The notes below the pieces were generated by a model. It did not search any database. It saw nothing but the letters and a program-made list of their open reading frames with translations, and had not been told where the DNA came from. A DNA stretch of 64,000 nt. Origin: an uncultured Pseudomonadota bacterium. GTDB lineage: Bacteria > Myxococcota_A > UBA796 > SXON01. The stretch is from NCBI GenBank assembly GCA_903900265.1, contig CAIUMM010000026.1, forward strand, positions 1 to 64,000. Reading direction: 5' to 3'. Both the position numbers and the translations under genes were made by a program. Below, in pieces: positions 8,352-16,908 of this stretch. Numbering within the stretch: position 1 is the first letter of the stretch; every line of letters begins with the position of its first letter.

Positions 8352-9173
8352 ATGCGCACCGGCCGACTCGCCCCCACCCCTTCTGGGCATCTGCACCTTG
8401 GGAACGCGCTCGCCTTTGGCGCCGCGTGGATCTCGGTGCGAAATCCGTCCCGGGGGCACGACGCCGGCGGGCGCTTGTTGCTGCGCATCGAAGATCTGGA
8501 CCGCGGCCGGGCGCGCGAGGACATCGCGGAGTCCCAGCGCGCCGATCTGCGCTGGCTCGGCATCGAGTGGGACGAGGAGGTCACGCCGCAGAGCCAGCGG
8601 AGCTACACGCTGGAGGGCTTGGACACGTACCAGTGTGGGTGTTCACGCGCGACGAGGCTTTCTTGGGGCTGCCGATGTCGGTTTTTGCCGGCTGGCGCGC
8701 GGGTGAACGGGGGGGGATGGCGCTTTCGGACGCCCGAAGGGGACGTACACATCGAGGACCGCGCGCGCGGCGGCCTCGAGCTCCCGCCCGGCGATGATCC
8801 GATCCTGATGCGCGCCAACGGCGAGGCCGCGTACCCGCTCGCGGTGGTGGTCGACGACGCCCGCGATGGCGTCACTGAGGTGGTTCGCGGCGCCGATCTG
8901 TTGGATGCGACCGCGGTGCAGGTGCGCTTGCACGAGGCGCTGTCCTTGCCGATCCCCGAGTACCTGCACGTCCCGCTGATCCTCGGCAAAGATGGGCGCA
9001 AGCTCTCCAAATCGCATGGCTCCACCGAGCTGCGCGCGCTGCGCGCTGCAGGGTGGACCGCCGAGCAGATTTGGGCGATGCTGCTGCCTTTGATCGGCGC
9101 GTCCCCTCCGTTCGCGTCCGCGCGTATCGACCTTTTGCGCGTACATCGCGGCCCGGTGACGCTCCCGTTCTGA
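8352..9173 (+). CDS. gluQ: Glutamyl-Q tRNA(Asp) synthetase (GluQ-RS)
   Basis: This 273-residue protein has the truncated GluRS form that charges queuosine-34 of tRNA-Asp with glutamate. It has the class I motif in GRLAPTPSGHLHLGN (4-18), LLLRIEDLDRGR, VVDDARDGVTEVVRGADLL, and KLSKS (217-221), and no anticodon-binding domain. ATG 8352 is preferred to a TTG nine bases upstream because the family normally begins a few residues before GRLAPTPSG. The zinc region is unusual: CxC at 95-97 is present, but the following segment is short and has CRC at 107-109 in place of the usual Tyr-x3-Cys. It lies 31 bases before the Lon-like protease start. Confidence 0.85.
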   Translation: MRTGRLAPTPSGHLHLGNALAFGAAWISVRNPSRGHDAGGRLLLRIEDLDRGRAREDIAESQRADLRWLGIEWDEEVTPQSQRSYTLEGLDTYQCGCSRATRLSWGCRCRFLPAGARVNGGGWRFRTPEGDVHIEDRARGGLELPPGDDPILMRANGEAAYPLAVVVDDARDGVTEVVRGADLLDATAVQVRLHEALSLPIPEYLHVPLILGKDGRKLSKSHGSTELRALRAAGWTAEQIWAMLLPLIGASPPFASARIDLLRVHRGPVTLPF

Positions 9174-9204
9174 GGTGCGTGCCGTTTCGGAGATACGTGG
9201 GCAC

Positions 9205-11751
9205 ATGCCCTTGCCCCCCGCGTCGCCTCCTTTGGTTCCTGCCGCTCCCGCGCGCGTCCCCGTTCGCGTCCCCGATGCGGCGCTTCGTTGGCGGGTGCCC
9301 GCCGAGGCGCTGCCATTCAAGACCACCGCGGAGGTCGCGACCCTGCAAGGAATCCTCGGCCAATCCGCAGGGATCACCGCGCTTCGCCGCGGCGTAGAGC
9401 TCAACAGCCCCGGCTACAACGTCTGCGTGGTCGGGCTCCTGTCCACCGGGCGATTGGGAACGGTCAAGCGCATCCTCGACGACTTGGCCCCCAAGCGGCG
9501 CAGCGCTCGCGACTTTGTGTACGTGCGCAACTTCAACGAGCCGGGACGCCCCCAGCTGCTGATCCTCCCGCCCGGTCGAGGCAGCGGCTTTCGCAAAGAT
9601 CTCCTTCGGCTCGCGACGCAGATGGTCGACGAGGTGCCGCGCATCTTGCGCTCCGACGATCTGCGGCGTGCCCGCGACCGGCAGCAGGAGTCTGCGGCGA
9701 TCACCCAGCACAGCTCCATCGCGAAGCTCCAAACGCACGCCCGTGAGCTGGGCTTCGTGATCGCAGAGCGCGAGGGCGAGCCGATGCCGGTGCTGTTGTT
9801 TGTGGACGAGCCGCCGGAGGCGGCCGGCGCGCCCGTCGGGCCGAAGGCCACCTCGAAGGCTGCGGCAAAGCGCAAAAAAGAAGAGATGGAGGCCTGCGAC
9901 CGCGCAGAGGTGCAGGTGCTCGCCGAGCAGGGCAAGCTCCAGAGCCCCCTCGGCGTGGCTGAGGTGCTGCGGCGCTTTGAGATCCTCGAAGAAGAGCTGG
10001 CGGACGCCGTCGATCTGGCGCGGCAGGCGATCACCGAGACCGCGCGAAAGGTCGCGCAGGCCGAAGAAGACGCGACCCGGGCCGGCACGCGCGGCGCCTT
10101 TGCGGCGATGAGCAAGCGTTGGCCGGCGGCGCGCGAGTGGTTGGCTGAGCTGCACGACGAGCTGGTGGAGAGCACCGAGTGGTTCGACGAGGAGGAGCCG
10201 GACCACGAGAGCCTGTTCTCGGCGTTCACCGCCAACACCGTCCACACCGGCACCAGCGGCAGCCGGGGCAGCGCCGAGGTTGACGAGCGGGGCGATTCCA
10301 AGCCCGACACGCGCGGAGACGCACGAAAACGCTCTCGCGAGGTCCGTAAGACCGCGCCGATCGTGCTCGCGGCCAACCCGACCTGGCAGAACCTTTTTGG
10401 CGGCGTGGAAGGGGAGCCCGGCGGGGCCGACCATCGCTCGCTGCGCGCCGGTGCGCTGGTGGACGCAGACGGCGGGTTCCTCGTGCTCAATGCCTCGGAC
10501 ATGCTGATGGAGCCGGGCGCGTGGAAGGTGCTCAAGCGGGCGTTGATGTTCGGGGAGTTCGACATCCAGAACCCAGACTCCGGGCAGAGCCCGCTGGTGC
10601 TCCGGCCGGAGTCGTTGAAGCTCGACGTGAAGGTCATCCTGCTCGCGGATCCGGCCACCTACGCCACGTTGTACTACGCAGACCCGGACTTCTCGTCGAT
10701 CTTCAAGGTGAAAGCCGAGTTTGAAGAAGATGCGCCGCTGACGGGCGAGGTCGTTGAGCAGCTCGCGGCGTTCATGGTGCGCATCATTGACCGGGAGTCG
10801 TTGACGCACCTCACGCGGGATGCCGTGGCTGCGGTGATCGAATGGGCGGTGCGTGCGGCGGGCGTAGGCGGTCGCATCACGACCGAGCTGGGGACCGTCG
10901 CGGATGTGCTGCGCGAGGCCTGCTACGAGGCCCGCGGACACGTGGTCACCCGGGCGCATGTCGTCGCTGCGCTGCGTTCCCGACGCGAGCGGGATGACAT
11001 GCCTGAAAAGCGCGTGCTGGAGGCGATGCAGCGCGGAGCGATCCGCGTGGAGCTGCAGGGTTCGCGCGTCGGCCAGATCAACGGCCTCGCCGTCTACCAT
11101 GTAGGCGGGCACGACTTCGGACGGCCGCTGCGCATCACCTGCACCGCGGGCGCGGGCCGCGCGGGCGTGGTCTCTATCGAGCGCGAGTCGCGCTTGTCCG
11201 GAAAGTCCCATGACAAGGGCATGCAGATCCTCGCGGGGTGGCTGCGCAGCCAGTTCGGACAGGATTTTCCTTTGACCTTCACCGCGGCCATCGCCTTTGA
11301 GCAGAGCTACTCGATGGTAGACGGCGACAGCGCGTCGTCCGCGGAGATCTACGTGCTGATGTCGGCGTTGGCGCAGCTGCCGTTGCGTCAGGATCTCGCG
11401 GTCACCGGCTCGGTCAACCAGTTCGGAGAGATCCAGGCCATCGGTGGGGTGAACGAGAAGATCGAAGGGTTCTTTGCCGCGTGCTCCCTGTTCGGCTTGA
11501 CCGGAAACCAAGGCGTGCTGATCCCGGCAGACAACCTCCATGATCTGTGTGTTTCTGAGGCTGTCGTGGAGGCGTGCGCCGCAGGCACGTTTCATGTGTA
11601 CGGCGTGCGTCACATCGACGAGGGACTCGCGATGCTGACGGGGATGCCCACGGGTACGCTCGAGCGGGGCGGGTACACGCCCGGCAGCGTCTATGCGCGG
11701 GTGGCTGAGCGCCTCGAGACCCTCTTCGTCGCCAGTCGCCGACGCCGGTAG
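9205..11751 (+). CDS. Lon-like ATP-dependent protease family protein (AAA_32 / Lon_C)
   Basis: This 848-residue protein ends in a clear Lon proteolytic domain: catalytic Ser709 in DGDSASSA and Lys752 in GGVNEKIEGFF, 43 residues apart as in E. coli Lon. The N-terminal half resembles the AAA_32 group (Lon-related proteins without the N-terminal Lon domain). The expected P-loop reads GLLSTGRLGTV, lacking the usual Lys-Thr, so ATP use is uncertain. A Walker-B-like region is GGFLVLNASDMLMEPGAW. Charged segments around residues 200-260 and 350-390 look like inserted coils. ATG 9205 was chosen; a GTG at 9175 would add ten residues. Probably a cytoplasmic quality-control or regulatory protease. Confidence 0.85.
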   Translation: MPLPPASPPLVPAAPARVPVRVPDAALRWRVPAEALPFKTTAEVATLQGILGQSAGITALRRGVELNSPGYNVCVVGLLSTGRLGTVKRILDDLAPKRRSARDFVYVRNFNEPGRPQLLILPPGRGSGFRKDLLRLATQMVDEVPRILRSDDLRRARDRQQESAAITQHSSIAKLQTHARELGFVIAEREGEPMPVLLFVDEPPEAAGAPVGPKATSKAAAKRKKEEMEACDRAEVQVLAEQGKLQSPLGVAEVLRRFEILEEELADAVDLARQAITETARKVAQAEEDATRAGTRGAFAAMSKRWPAAREWLAELHDELVESTEWFDEEEPDHESLFSAFTANTVHTGTSGSRGSAEVDERGDSKPDTRGDARKRSREVRKTAPIVLAANPTWQNLFGGVEGEPGGADHRSLRAGALVDADGGFLVLNASDMLMEPGAWKVLKRALMFGEFDIQNPDSGQSPLVLRPESLKLDVKVILLADPATYATLYYADPDFSSIFKVKAEFEEDAPLTGEVVEQLAAFMVRIIDRESLTHLTRDAVAAVIEWAVRAAGVGGRITTELGTVADVLREACYEARGHVVTRAHVVAALRSRRERDDMPEKRVLEAMQRGAIRVELQGSRVGQINGLAVYHVGGHDFGRPLRITCTAGAGRAGVVSIERESRLSGKSHDKGMQILAGWLRSQFGQDFPLTFTAAIAFEQSYSMVDGDSASSAEIYVLMSALAQLPLRQDLAVTGSVNQFGEIQAIGGVNEKIEGFFAACSLFGLTGNQGVLIPADNLHDLCVSEAVVEACAAGTFHVYGVRHIDEGLAMLTGMPTGTLERGGYTPGSVYARVAERLETLFVASRRRR

Positions 11752-11764
11752 TCGCGGGGACCGG

Positions 11765-14407
11765 CTACTGGCTCTCGGCTTCGCTCGGAGCGTCCGGCGC
11801 TTGACCGAGGATGTAGACGACGCGGGTCGTGCGCAGGCCCGTCGCGTCGGTCGCGCTGACCTCGTAGCGGTTTTCTCCAAGGTGTACCGGCACCGCGACG
11901 GTATCGTCGACGCGCCGCTCGTCCCCTCGGCGATCGGCTTCGGTGCCGTCGGACCAGCTCACTTTTTGGGCGTCCCACAAGGTCTCGGGCTCGTAGCGGC
12001 TGCGGTCCACGCGCTCGGTGCCCGCGTACACCATCACATGGTCGATGCGCTCATCGTCGGACGCGCGCATCTGCAAGAGCGCGATGCCGGGGGGCTGCAC
12101 CTTGCTGAGCGTGCGCAGGCTCAATGTGGGAGGTTGTACGTGCGTCACCGCGTCACGATCCAGCGCGACGGGCCAGCGCGCGAGCGTGGCTCCGGTCGGC
12201 GACTCGATCACCAGCGTGAGCGGCAGCTGCGGCGGCGCTTCGGCCCCTAACTGCAGCGCCAGTCCTGCGTGCACCGTACCGCGCGCCGGCAGGTCTACCG
12301 CGACTTGGGAGGGTGCCAGCCACTCCACCCCAGGCAGGTCGGTCCAGGCGAACCGTACACGCAGCGGGTAGCTTCGGGGACCGGCGCCGGGTTCATGCAC
12401 GGTGACGTCCGCGACCGCGACATCAACGGTCATCCTGCCGTTTCGGTCGGTCTTGGCGCGCAGCGTGGCGCCCAACTCCACCGGCGGTTCGGCCGCGACG
12501 GCGATCACGCGTTGTCCGATGGGGCGGGCGTCGAAACCATCCGCTTCCAACCAGAGCTCTACGACGTCGGCCCGAGAGGCCGCGCTGAGCGGGACGGTCA
12601 GGCGTGTCTCGCCGGTGCGGGAGCTCGCCGACGCGAACTTGCCGAGGGGGAGCACGCGATCGTCCCAGACGCCGTTGACGGAGTGCAGCCGTACGCGCGC
12701 GCGCCACAGCGACGGGCCGTCGTTGCGCACCGACACGCGGAGCGTCACCGCAGCGCCAGCGGTGACCGTGGCGCTGTCGGAACCGCTGTCCACACCTTCG
12801 GGTCCCGCTTCCACCAAGAGCGTCCCCGACGCGTCGATCGGCGTGGCCGCCACCGCTTCTGTCCGTGGCTGCGGCGACCAGTCCATCCCGCGCGCGCCGA
12901 ACACCTCCTCCAATCGGGCGTCGAAGTTGGCTTCGAGACCCGGAGCGATGAGCTCCAGGCCGGACAGCAGCTTTGCGCGGCTCGCCCCTTCGGCGGCGGC
13001 GATCAGGCTCACCGCGGTGTCCAGCGGGGCGTCGTGCATCGGCGGCGCTCCGCTGCGCCAGCCCGGATATTCGGTGGGGAGCGGCAGCAGCACCGTCCCC
13101 GCCGGCGCGTGCTTCAGCTCCTGTGTGGGGTCGGGAAACCACACGCCATCGGCGTCAAAGCGGTACGGGTAGAACAGCACGTCCGGATGGATGCCGACAT
13201 CGACCACGCGTGCGTCGTCCGCGAGGCGGTACTCGGCCACCGTCAGCTTGAACTTGATGCCTTCGCTCAGCGGGTACACCTTTTGTACGGTGCCCTTGCC
13301 GAAGGAATTGGTGCCAAAAACCAGCGCGCGGTCGAGGTGCTGGAGCGCGCCCGAGAGGATCTCCGAGCCGGATGCGGTCTGGTGATCGACGAGCACGGCG
13401 ATGGGGAGCGCCTCGGGAGGGCTGTCGGGGCCAGCGTCGAAGGTCTCGGTGAGGCCAGGGACGGCGTGGCCGTCGGGGCCGACGGTGGAGACGATGCGCC
13501 CGTGTTGCAAGAAAGCGTCGGCTGCGTCGGCGCTCTGCAACAGCGATCCGCCGGTGTTTCCGCGCAGGTCCAGCACCAGCGCGCCCACCGGGCTCTGGCG
13601 GATGGTCTCGAGGCTGCGCTCCAGCCATTCGTGCGTTTGCTCGCTGAAGTGGTCGATGCGCACAACGCCGACGTCGCCGGAGTCGCGGTCAACGAACACG
13701 TTGGGGATCTGCACCTCAGCGCGCTGCAGCGTCCGTTCGATGCGCTCCCACTCTGAGGGCGATCCGGTTCCGCGCGCGATCTGCAGCGTGACCGTCGAGC
13801 CTACCGGACCGCGCAGCCGACCGCCGAGGTCGCCCACCACCATCCCGACGGTGCTCTTGCCGTCGATCGCGAGCAGGCGATCCCCGCGCAGCACACCGCC
13901 GCGCTCGGCGGGCGAGCCGGCGTAGACCTCGGTGACGAGCAGAACGCCCGCGTCGACGCCGCAGCTCAGGCCGACGCCGCTCATGGTGCCGGACAGGCGC
14001 TCGTCAAAGCGCGCGAGCGTGCTGTCAGCGAGGATGACGCTGTGTCGATCGAGGCTGCGCGCCATGCCGCGCAACAGCTCCACGCGAAGGTCTACGCCGT
14101 CGGGGAGCGGGTGAGGTCCGGCTCGGAGCGCATCTTCGAGCCGGGAGAGCGCGTCTGGCAGCGCTTGGGGCCGGTCCAAGCGCACTTCGGTCTGCCACGT
14201 GCCTGCGCCATCGCGCAAGCGCAGCGTCGGCCCTTCGACGTCCACCAAGAGCCAGTCAATCGCCCGCTCGGCTTGGCGCCCGGCGTCTTCGAACATCTGC
14301 TCGCGACTGACTTTTTCGGGGTGCAGATAGAAGCCATCCACATAGGCCAGCGCCCGCGAATAAAGCGGCAAGTCACCGGCCAGCGCTGGGGCGATCAACC
14401 AGAGCAT
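11765..14407 (-). CDS. S41-family C-terminal processing protease, periplasmic, with long C-terminal extension
   Basis: This 880-residue protein starts at ATG 14405-14407, giving the signal-like MLWLIAPALAG. It has a PDZ domain (GVGLSCGVDAGVLLVTEV, then GDRLLAIDGKS) followed by the S41 core: VGALVLDLRGNTGG, nucleophile Ser346 in TASGSE, and general base Lys371 in SFGKGTVQ. The 25-residue Ser-Lys spacing is that of Tsp/Prc. After about residue 450 comes a 400-residue beta-rich extension resembling stacked Ig-like modules (VTLRVSVRNDGPSLWRARV), also found in some myxobacterial CtpA relatives. It likely trims exported proteins. The dihydroorotase gene ends 43 bases upstream on the same strand. 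Confidence 0.88.
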   Translation of the reverse strand: MLWLIAPALAGDLPLYSRALAYVDGFYLHPEKVSREQMFEDAGRQAERAIDWLLVDVEGPTLRLRDGAGTWQTEVRLDRPQALPDALSRLEDALRAGPHPLPDGVDLRVELLRGMARSLDRHSVILADSTLARFDERLSGTMSGVGLSCGVDAGVLLVTEVYAGSPAERGGVLRGDRLLAIDGKSTVGMVVGDLGGRLRGPVGSTVTLQIARGTGSPSEWERIERTLQRAEVQIPNVFVDRDSGDVGVVRIDHFSEQTHEWLERSLETIRQSPVGALVLDLRGNTGGSLLQSADAADAFLQHGRIVSTVGPDGHAVPGLTETFDAGPDSPPEALPIAVLVDHQTASGSEILSGALQHLDRALVFGTNSFGKGTVQKVYPLSEGIKFKLTVAEYRLADDARVVDVGIHPDVLFYPYRFDADGVWFPDPTQELKHAPAGTVLLPLPTEYPGWRSGAPPMHDAPLDTAVSLIAAAEGASRAKLLSGLELIAPGLEANFDARLEEVFGARGMDWSPQPRTEAVAATPIDASGTLLVEAGPEGVDSGSDSATVTAGAAVTLRVSVRNDGPSLWRARVRLHSVNGVWDDRVLPLGKFASASSRTGETRLTVPLSAASRADVVELWLEADGFDARPIGQRVIAVAAEPPVELGATLRAKTDRNGRMTVDVAVADVTVHEPGAGPRSYPLRVRFAWTDLPGVEWLAPSQVAVDLPARGTVHAGLALQLGAEAPPQLPLTLVIESPTGATLARWPVALDRDAVTHVQPPTLSLRTLSKVQPPGIALLQMRASDDERIDHVMVYAGTERVDRSRYEPETLWDAQKVSWSDGTEADRRGDERRVDDTVAVPVHLGENRYEVSATDATGLRTTRVVYILGQAPDAPSEAESQ

Positions 14408-14450
14408 GCTCTCTGCTAACCGGATGGCGTCTGGAGGCGCGGTTGAAGCT

Positions 14451-15812
14451 TTACGAAGCGGGTGCGCTCGCGGCGGCATCACCAGGCCGCACCAGCGCGC
14501 CCCGAACGTCGTCGCCGACGATGGCACCGTTGGCCGCGACCAGCCTGCCGCCTACGTAGACGCGCTGCGGGCGTGGCACCATCGCGATGCCTTCAAACGG
14601 GCTCCACCCAACGCGCGTGTGCATGTCCGACGCGCGAAGCGCTTGCAGCGGGGCGTTTTCGTCCGCGAGCAGCAGGAAGTCGGCGTCCTGACCGACCGCG
14701 ATCGTGCCTTTGCGCTTCAGCCCAAACACCCGGGCCGGCTCTTCGCAGCACAGCTGTACGACGCGCTCGAGGCTGAGCTGTCGGTTGCGCACCGCGGTCA
14801 GCAGCAGCGGCAGCGTGGTCTCGACGCCGGGCATGCCGGACGGAGCCGACCAGTACGGCTGGCTCTTCTCGCTCAGCAGGTGCGGGGCGTGATCGGAGCC
14901 GATGGTGTCGATGAGATCCTGGTTCACGCCCGCCCAGAGCGCGCGCCGGTCGTCTTCGCTGCGCACCGGCGGGTTCACCTTGATGCGATTGCCGAACGTG
15001 GCGGTGTCGGCGTTGCGCGCCATGTCGGCCGACAGGACCAGGTGGTGCGGGCAGGCTTCGGTGGAGATCGGCAGCACGCCGCGGGTGCGGGTGAGCAGCT
15101 CGAGCTCGACGGCGGTGCTCACGTGGCAGATGTGCACCGCGCGGTGATGGGCTTCGACGAGGTCGATCAGCCGCTTGACGGCCGCCGCCGCCGCCGCGGG
15201 CGGTCGAACGGCGTTGTGGTCGGGTGAAGGGTCACCCTCGAATTGCCCGCGCAGCGCGACGAGCAGCGCTTCGTCTTCGGCGTGTACGCCCAACAGCCCT
15301 CGGGTGGTCTCAAACAGCGCGACGAGCGTGCGGTCGTCCACGAGCAGCGGTCCGGTGGACGCGCCCATGAACACCTTGATGCCGCAGGCGTCGCCGGAGT
15401 CCATCAGCTCGTTGATGGCGTCGAGGTTGCCGGCCGACGCGCCGACCCAAATGCCAAAGTTCACGCGCGAGTTTTCTGCGGCGAGCCCACGCTTGTGGTC
15501 CCAGTTGGCGCGCGTGAGCGTGGGGGGCGAGGTGTTGGGCATGTCGAGCACGGTGGTGACCCCGCCGGACGCTGCGGCCCGCGAGCCGGACTCCCAGTCT
15601 TCTTTGTGAGGGTGTCCCGGGGACCGGAAATGCACGTGACCGTCGATCACGCCGGGCATGAGCAGGTGTCCTGCGGCGTGGACGTGCTCGCGTGCGCGCC
15701 CGGCAGCCCGTGACCCGATGTGCGCTATCCGTCCGTCTTCGATACAAACATCAGCGACATAGCGGGCATGGCCACTTACGATGGTGGCGTCTTCGACGAT
15801 CAGGTCATACAC
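14451..15812 (-). CDS. pyrC: Dihydroorotase (class I type)
   Basis: This 453-residue cyclic amidohydrolase should convert carbamoyl-aspartate to dihydroorotate in pyrimidine synthesis. Metal and catalytic motifs are in place: DGHVHFR (57-63; His59 and His61), the class I string KEDWESGSRAAASGGVTTV, MPNTSP, Lys146 in GIKVFMG as possible carboxylated bridging lysine, GVHAED (His177), HICHVST (His230) and SDHAPH. An allantoinase is the main alternative; KVNPPVR and the SDHAPH context favour dihydroorotase. It is divergent from the hydrolase-like gene at 15838, with only 25 bases between starts, so their promoters must overlap neighbouring coding sequence. Confidence 0.85.
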   Translation of the reverse strand: MYDLIVEDATIVSGHARYVADVCIEDGRIAHIGSRAAGRAREHVHAAGHLLMPGVIDGHVHFRSPGHPHKEDWESGSRAAASGGVTTVLDMPNTSPPTLTRANWDHKRGLAAENSRVNFGIWVGASAGNLDAINELMDSGDACGIKVFMGASTGPLLVDDRTLVALFETTRGLLGVHAEDEALLVALRGQFEGDPSPDHNAVRPPAAAAAAVKRLIDLVEAHHRAVHICHVSTAVELELLTRTRGVLPISTEACPHHLVLSADMARNADTATFGNRIKVNPPVRSEDDRRALWAGVNQDLIDTIGSDHAPHLLSEKSQPYWSAPSGMPGVETTLPLLLTAVRNRQLSLERVVQLCCEEPARVFGLKRKGTIAVGQDADFLLLADENAPLQALRASDMHTRVGWSPFEGIAMVPRPQRVYVGGRLVAANGAIVGDDVRGALVRPGDAAASAPAS

Positions 15813-15837
15813 GGCGGCGCTCCAAGGTATAGGCGTA

Positions 15838-16626
15838 ATGCAGAAGAACGACCGGAACCAGCCCCCCAGTCAGGTTGCGCGAGGCTCTGCACCCGGGGGT
15901 TTCGCGCGTCCGCCGCGGCTGTGTTGGTACGCCGGGCCGCCCTTCACCGAGGCGTTGATGCGCAGCTGTGTCGATCGGGCCGGCGGGCAAGCGGTTCCGC
16001 TGCTCAACCCGGGCTTGGCAAACGACCTCGACGCCGTGGCTGCGCGCATCGTGGCGCGAACCGAGCCGGACGACGTGTGCATCGCGCACGGTCTGGCGGT
16101 TCCGGCGCTCGTACGGGCGTTGCAGCTGGGCGCGGCTCCGCGCGCTGTGGTGCTCAGCAACGGACCGATCACCCGCGTGGACCCCGTCACCCGGGGTTGG
16201 ATGGGCCTCGGCTCCTTGCTCCCTGTGGCCCTCGCGCCTCCTATCGTCACGCGCTGGCTGCGATCCTCCGCGGGGTTGCGTCGCGCGGTGTGCAACCCCT
16301 ACATCATGGATCGCGACACGCTTGCCGCGATCGCCGACCCGCTTTTCAGCACCGGCGCGCTGCGGGGGGCGGTCGCGGAGTACCTGCGCTCGCTGGGTAC
16401 CTTGCCCGCGCTCCCGGTAGCGGGGGCGCCGGTGTGGTTGGTCTGGGGCGATGACGACCCGCTGTACCCCCTCTCTGAGGCCGATTCTGCCGATGTGATC
16501 CTCGGTGGGGGGCGGGTCATCGCGATCCCCGGTGGCCGGTTCGGGCACCCCGAGGAGCGTCCGTGGGCGCTCGCCGATCGCGTCACCGCGCTGTGCGCTG
16601 AGGGCGTGCCCGCAGCGAAGCCGTGA
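15838..16626 (+). CDS. Alpha/beta-hydrolase-like protein, nucleophile apparently lost
   Basis: This 262-residue protein resembles an alpha/beta-hydrolase: APVWLVWGDDDPLYPLSEAD is the typical strand-7 acid region and GGRFGHPEERP the catalytic-His region. At the nucleophile elbow, however, the sequence is IAHGLAVPA (82-90), with Gly85 where Ser is expected after the His, so classical hydrolysis is doubtful. It starts at ATG 15838; a longer frame begins upstream but would overlap the divergent pyrC gene. It could be a non-catalytic scaffold or a divergent thioesterase-like protein. Confidence 0.6.
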   Translation: MQKNDRNQPPSQVARGSAPGGFARPPRLCWYAGPPFTEALMRSCVDRAGGQAVPLLNPGLANDLDAVAARIVARTEPDDVCIAHGLAVPALVRALQLGAAPRAVVLSNGPITRVDPVTRGWMGLGSLLPVALAPPIVTRWLRSSAGLRRAVCNPYIMDRDTLAAIADPLFSTGALRGAVAEYLRSLGTLPALPVAGAPVWLVWGDDDPLYPLSEADSADVILGGGRVIAIPGGRFGHPEERPWALADRVTALCAEGVPAAKP

Positions 16627-16724
16627 CAGCAATGTCGCGCTTGACAAGCTCGCGCTGGGGGTCGTGTTCGTCGTGTACGGTAAATGACCGCTTTAGACAA
16701 CATGATTTGACGTTCGGTGCAGGT

Positions 16725-16740
16725 TGGCACGCTTCGTGCT
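16725..16740 (+). promoter_or_regulatory. Possible sigma-54 (RpoN) promoter
   Basis: TGGCACGCTTCGTGCT matches the -24/-12 consensus TGGCACRNNNNTTGCW at every specified base except one. The invariant GG (16726-16727) and GC (16738-16739) are exactly ten bases apart. Transcription would start near 16751, just before the structured leader. Caution: the same bases form a perfect five-base hairpin (GCACG-CTT-CGTGC), so the match could reflect RNA structure instead. No upstream activator site was recognised. Confidence 0.4.
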
Positions 16741-16762
16741 TTCTGTGATGACGGAGACGTAA

Positions 16763-16867
16763 ACGGCCGGAGGCCGGACGAGTTCCCCCGTCCGCTTCAC
16801 CATGTCGGCCCCCTGAGAGATCGGGGGGCCGACTTCCTTTTTGGGGCAGGCTACGGCCTCCGGCCGT
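16763..16867 (+). repeat. 14-base inverted repeat enclosing a terminator
   Basis: ACGGCCGGAGGCCG at 16763-16776 is the exact reverse complement of 16854-16867. Each arm is also a small hairpin on its own (CGGCC-GGA-GGCCG and CGGCC-TCC-GGCCG). The arms flank the small hairpin and the intrinsic terminator, so a long-range stem could form in RNA that reads through the terminator. Confidence 0.6.
16804..16842 (+). terminator. Intrinsic terminator in the leader
   Basis: The stem GTCGGCCCCC (16804-16813) pairs with GGGGGCCGAC (16824-16833) around a ten-base loop and is followed by TTCCTTTTT (16834-16842). This is a strong rho-independent terminator on the + strand. It could end the transcript from 15838-16626, but lies about 180 bases after that gene and right behind the putative sigma-54 start, so it may define a short RNA or attenuator. 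Confidence 0.7.
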
Positions 16868-16908
16868 CCCCACATCGGATAAGCAACGACGAGCGTGGAG
16901 TGTAGACG

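Larger units (their letters stand above)
16627..16908. other. 282-base intergenic leader region
   Basis: This is the longest gene-free stretch of the window. It contains a sigma-54-like element (16725-16740), a small hairpin (CGGACG at 16775-16780 pairing with CGTCCG at 16789-16794), a strong intrinsic terminator (16804-16842) and a 14-base inverted repeat enclosing that terminator (16763-16776 with 16854-16867). A TTGACA at 16641-16646 has no convincing -10 partner. No ORF with a plausible start and ribosome site was found here. The region may produce a short terminated RNA of about 90 bases, or serve as an attenuating leader for the paralogue pair that follows. Confidence 0.55.

Noticed and set aside
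8872..11880. 1002-codon open frame on the - strand
   Set aside because: It is the antisense shadow of the Lon-like gene: Arg/His/Gly-rich translation with no domain, caused by high GC content.
16641..16646. TTGACA as a -35 box
   Set aside because: No -10-like hexamer at 16-18 bases; the nearest AT-rich bases are too far.
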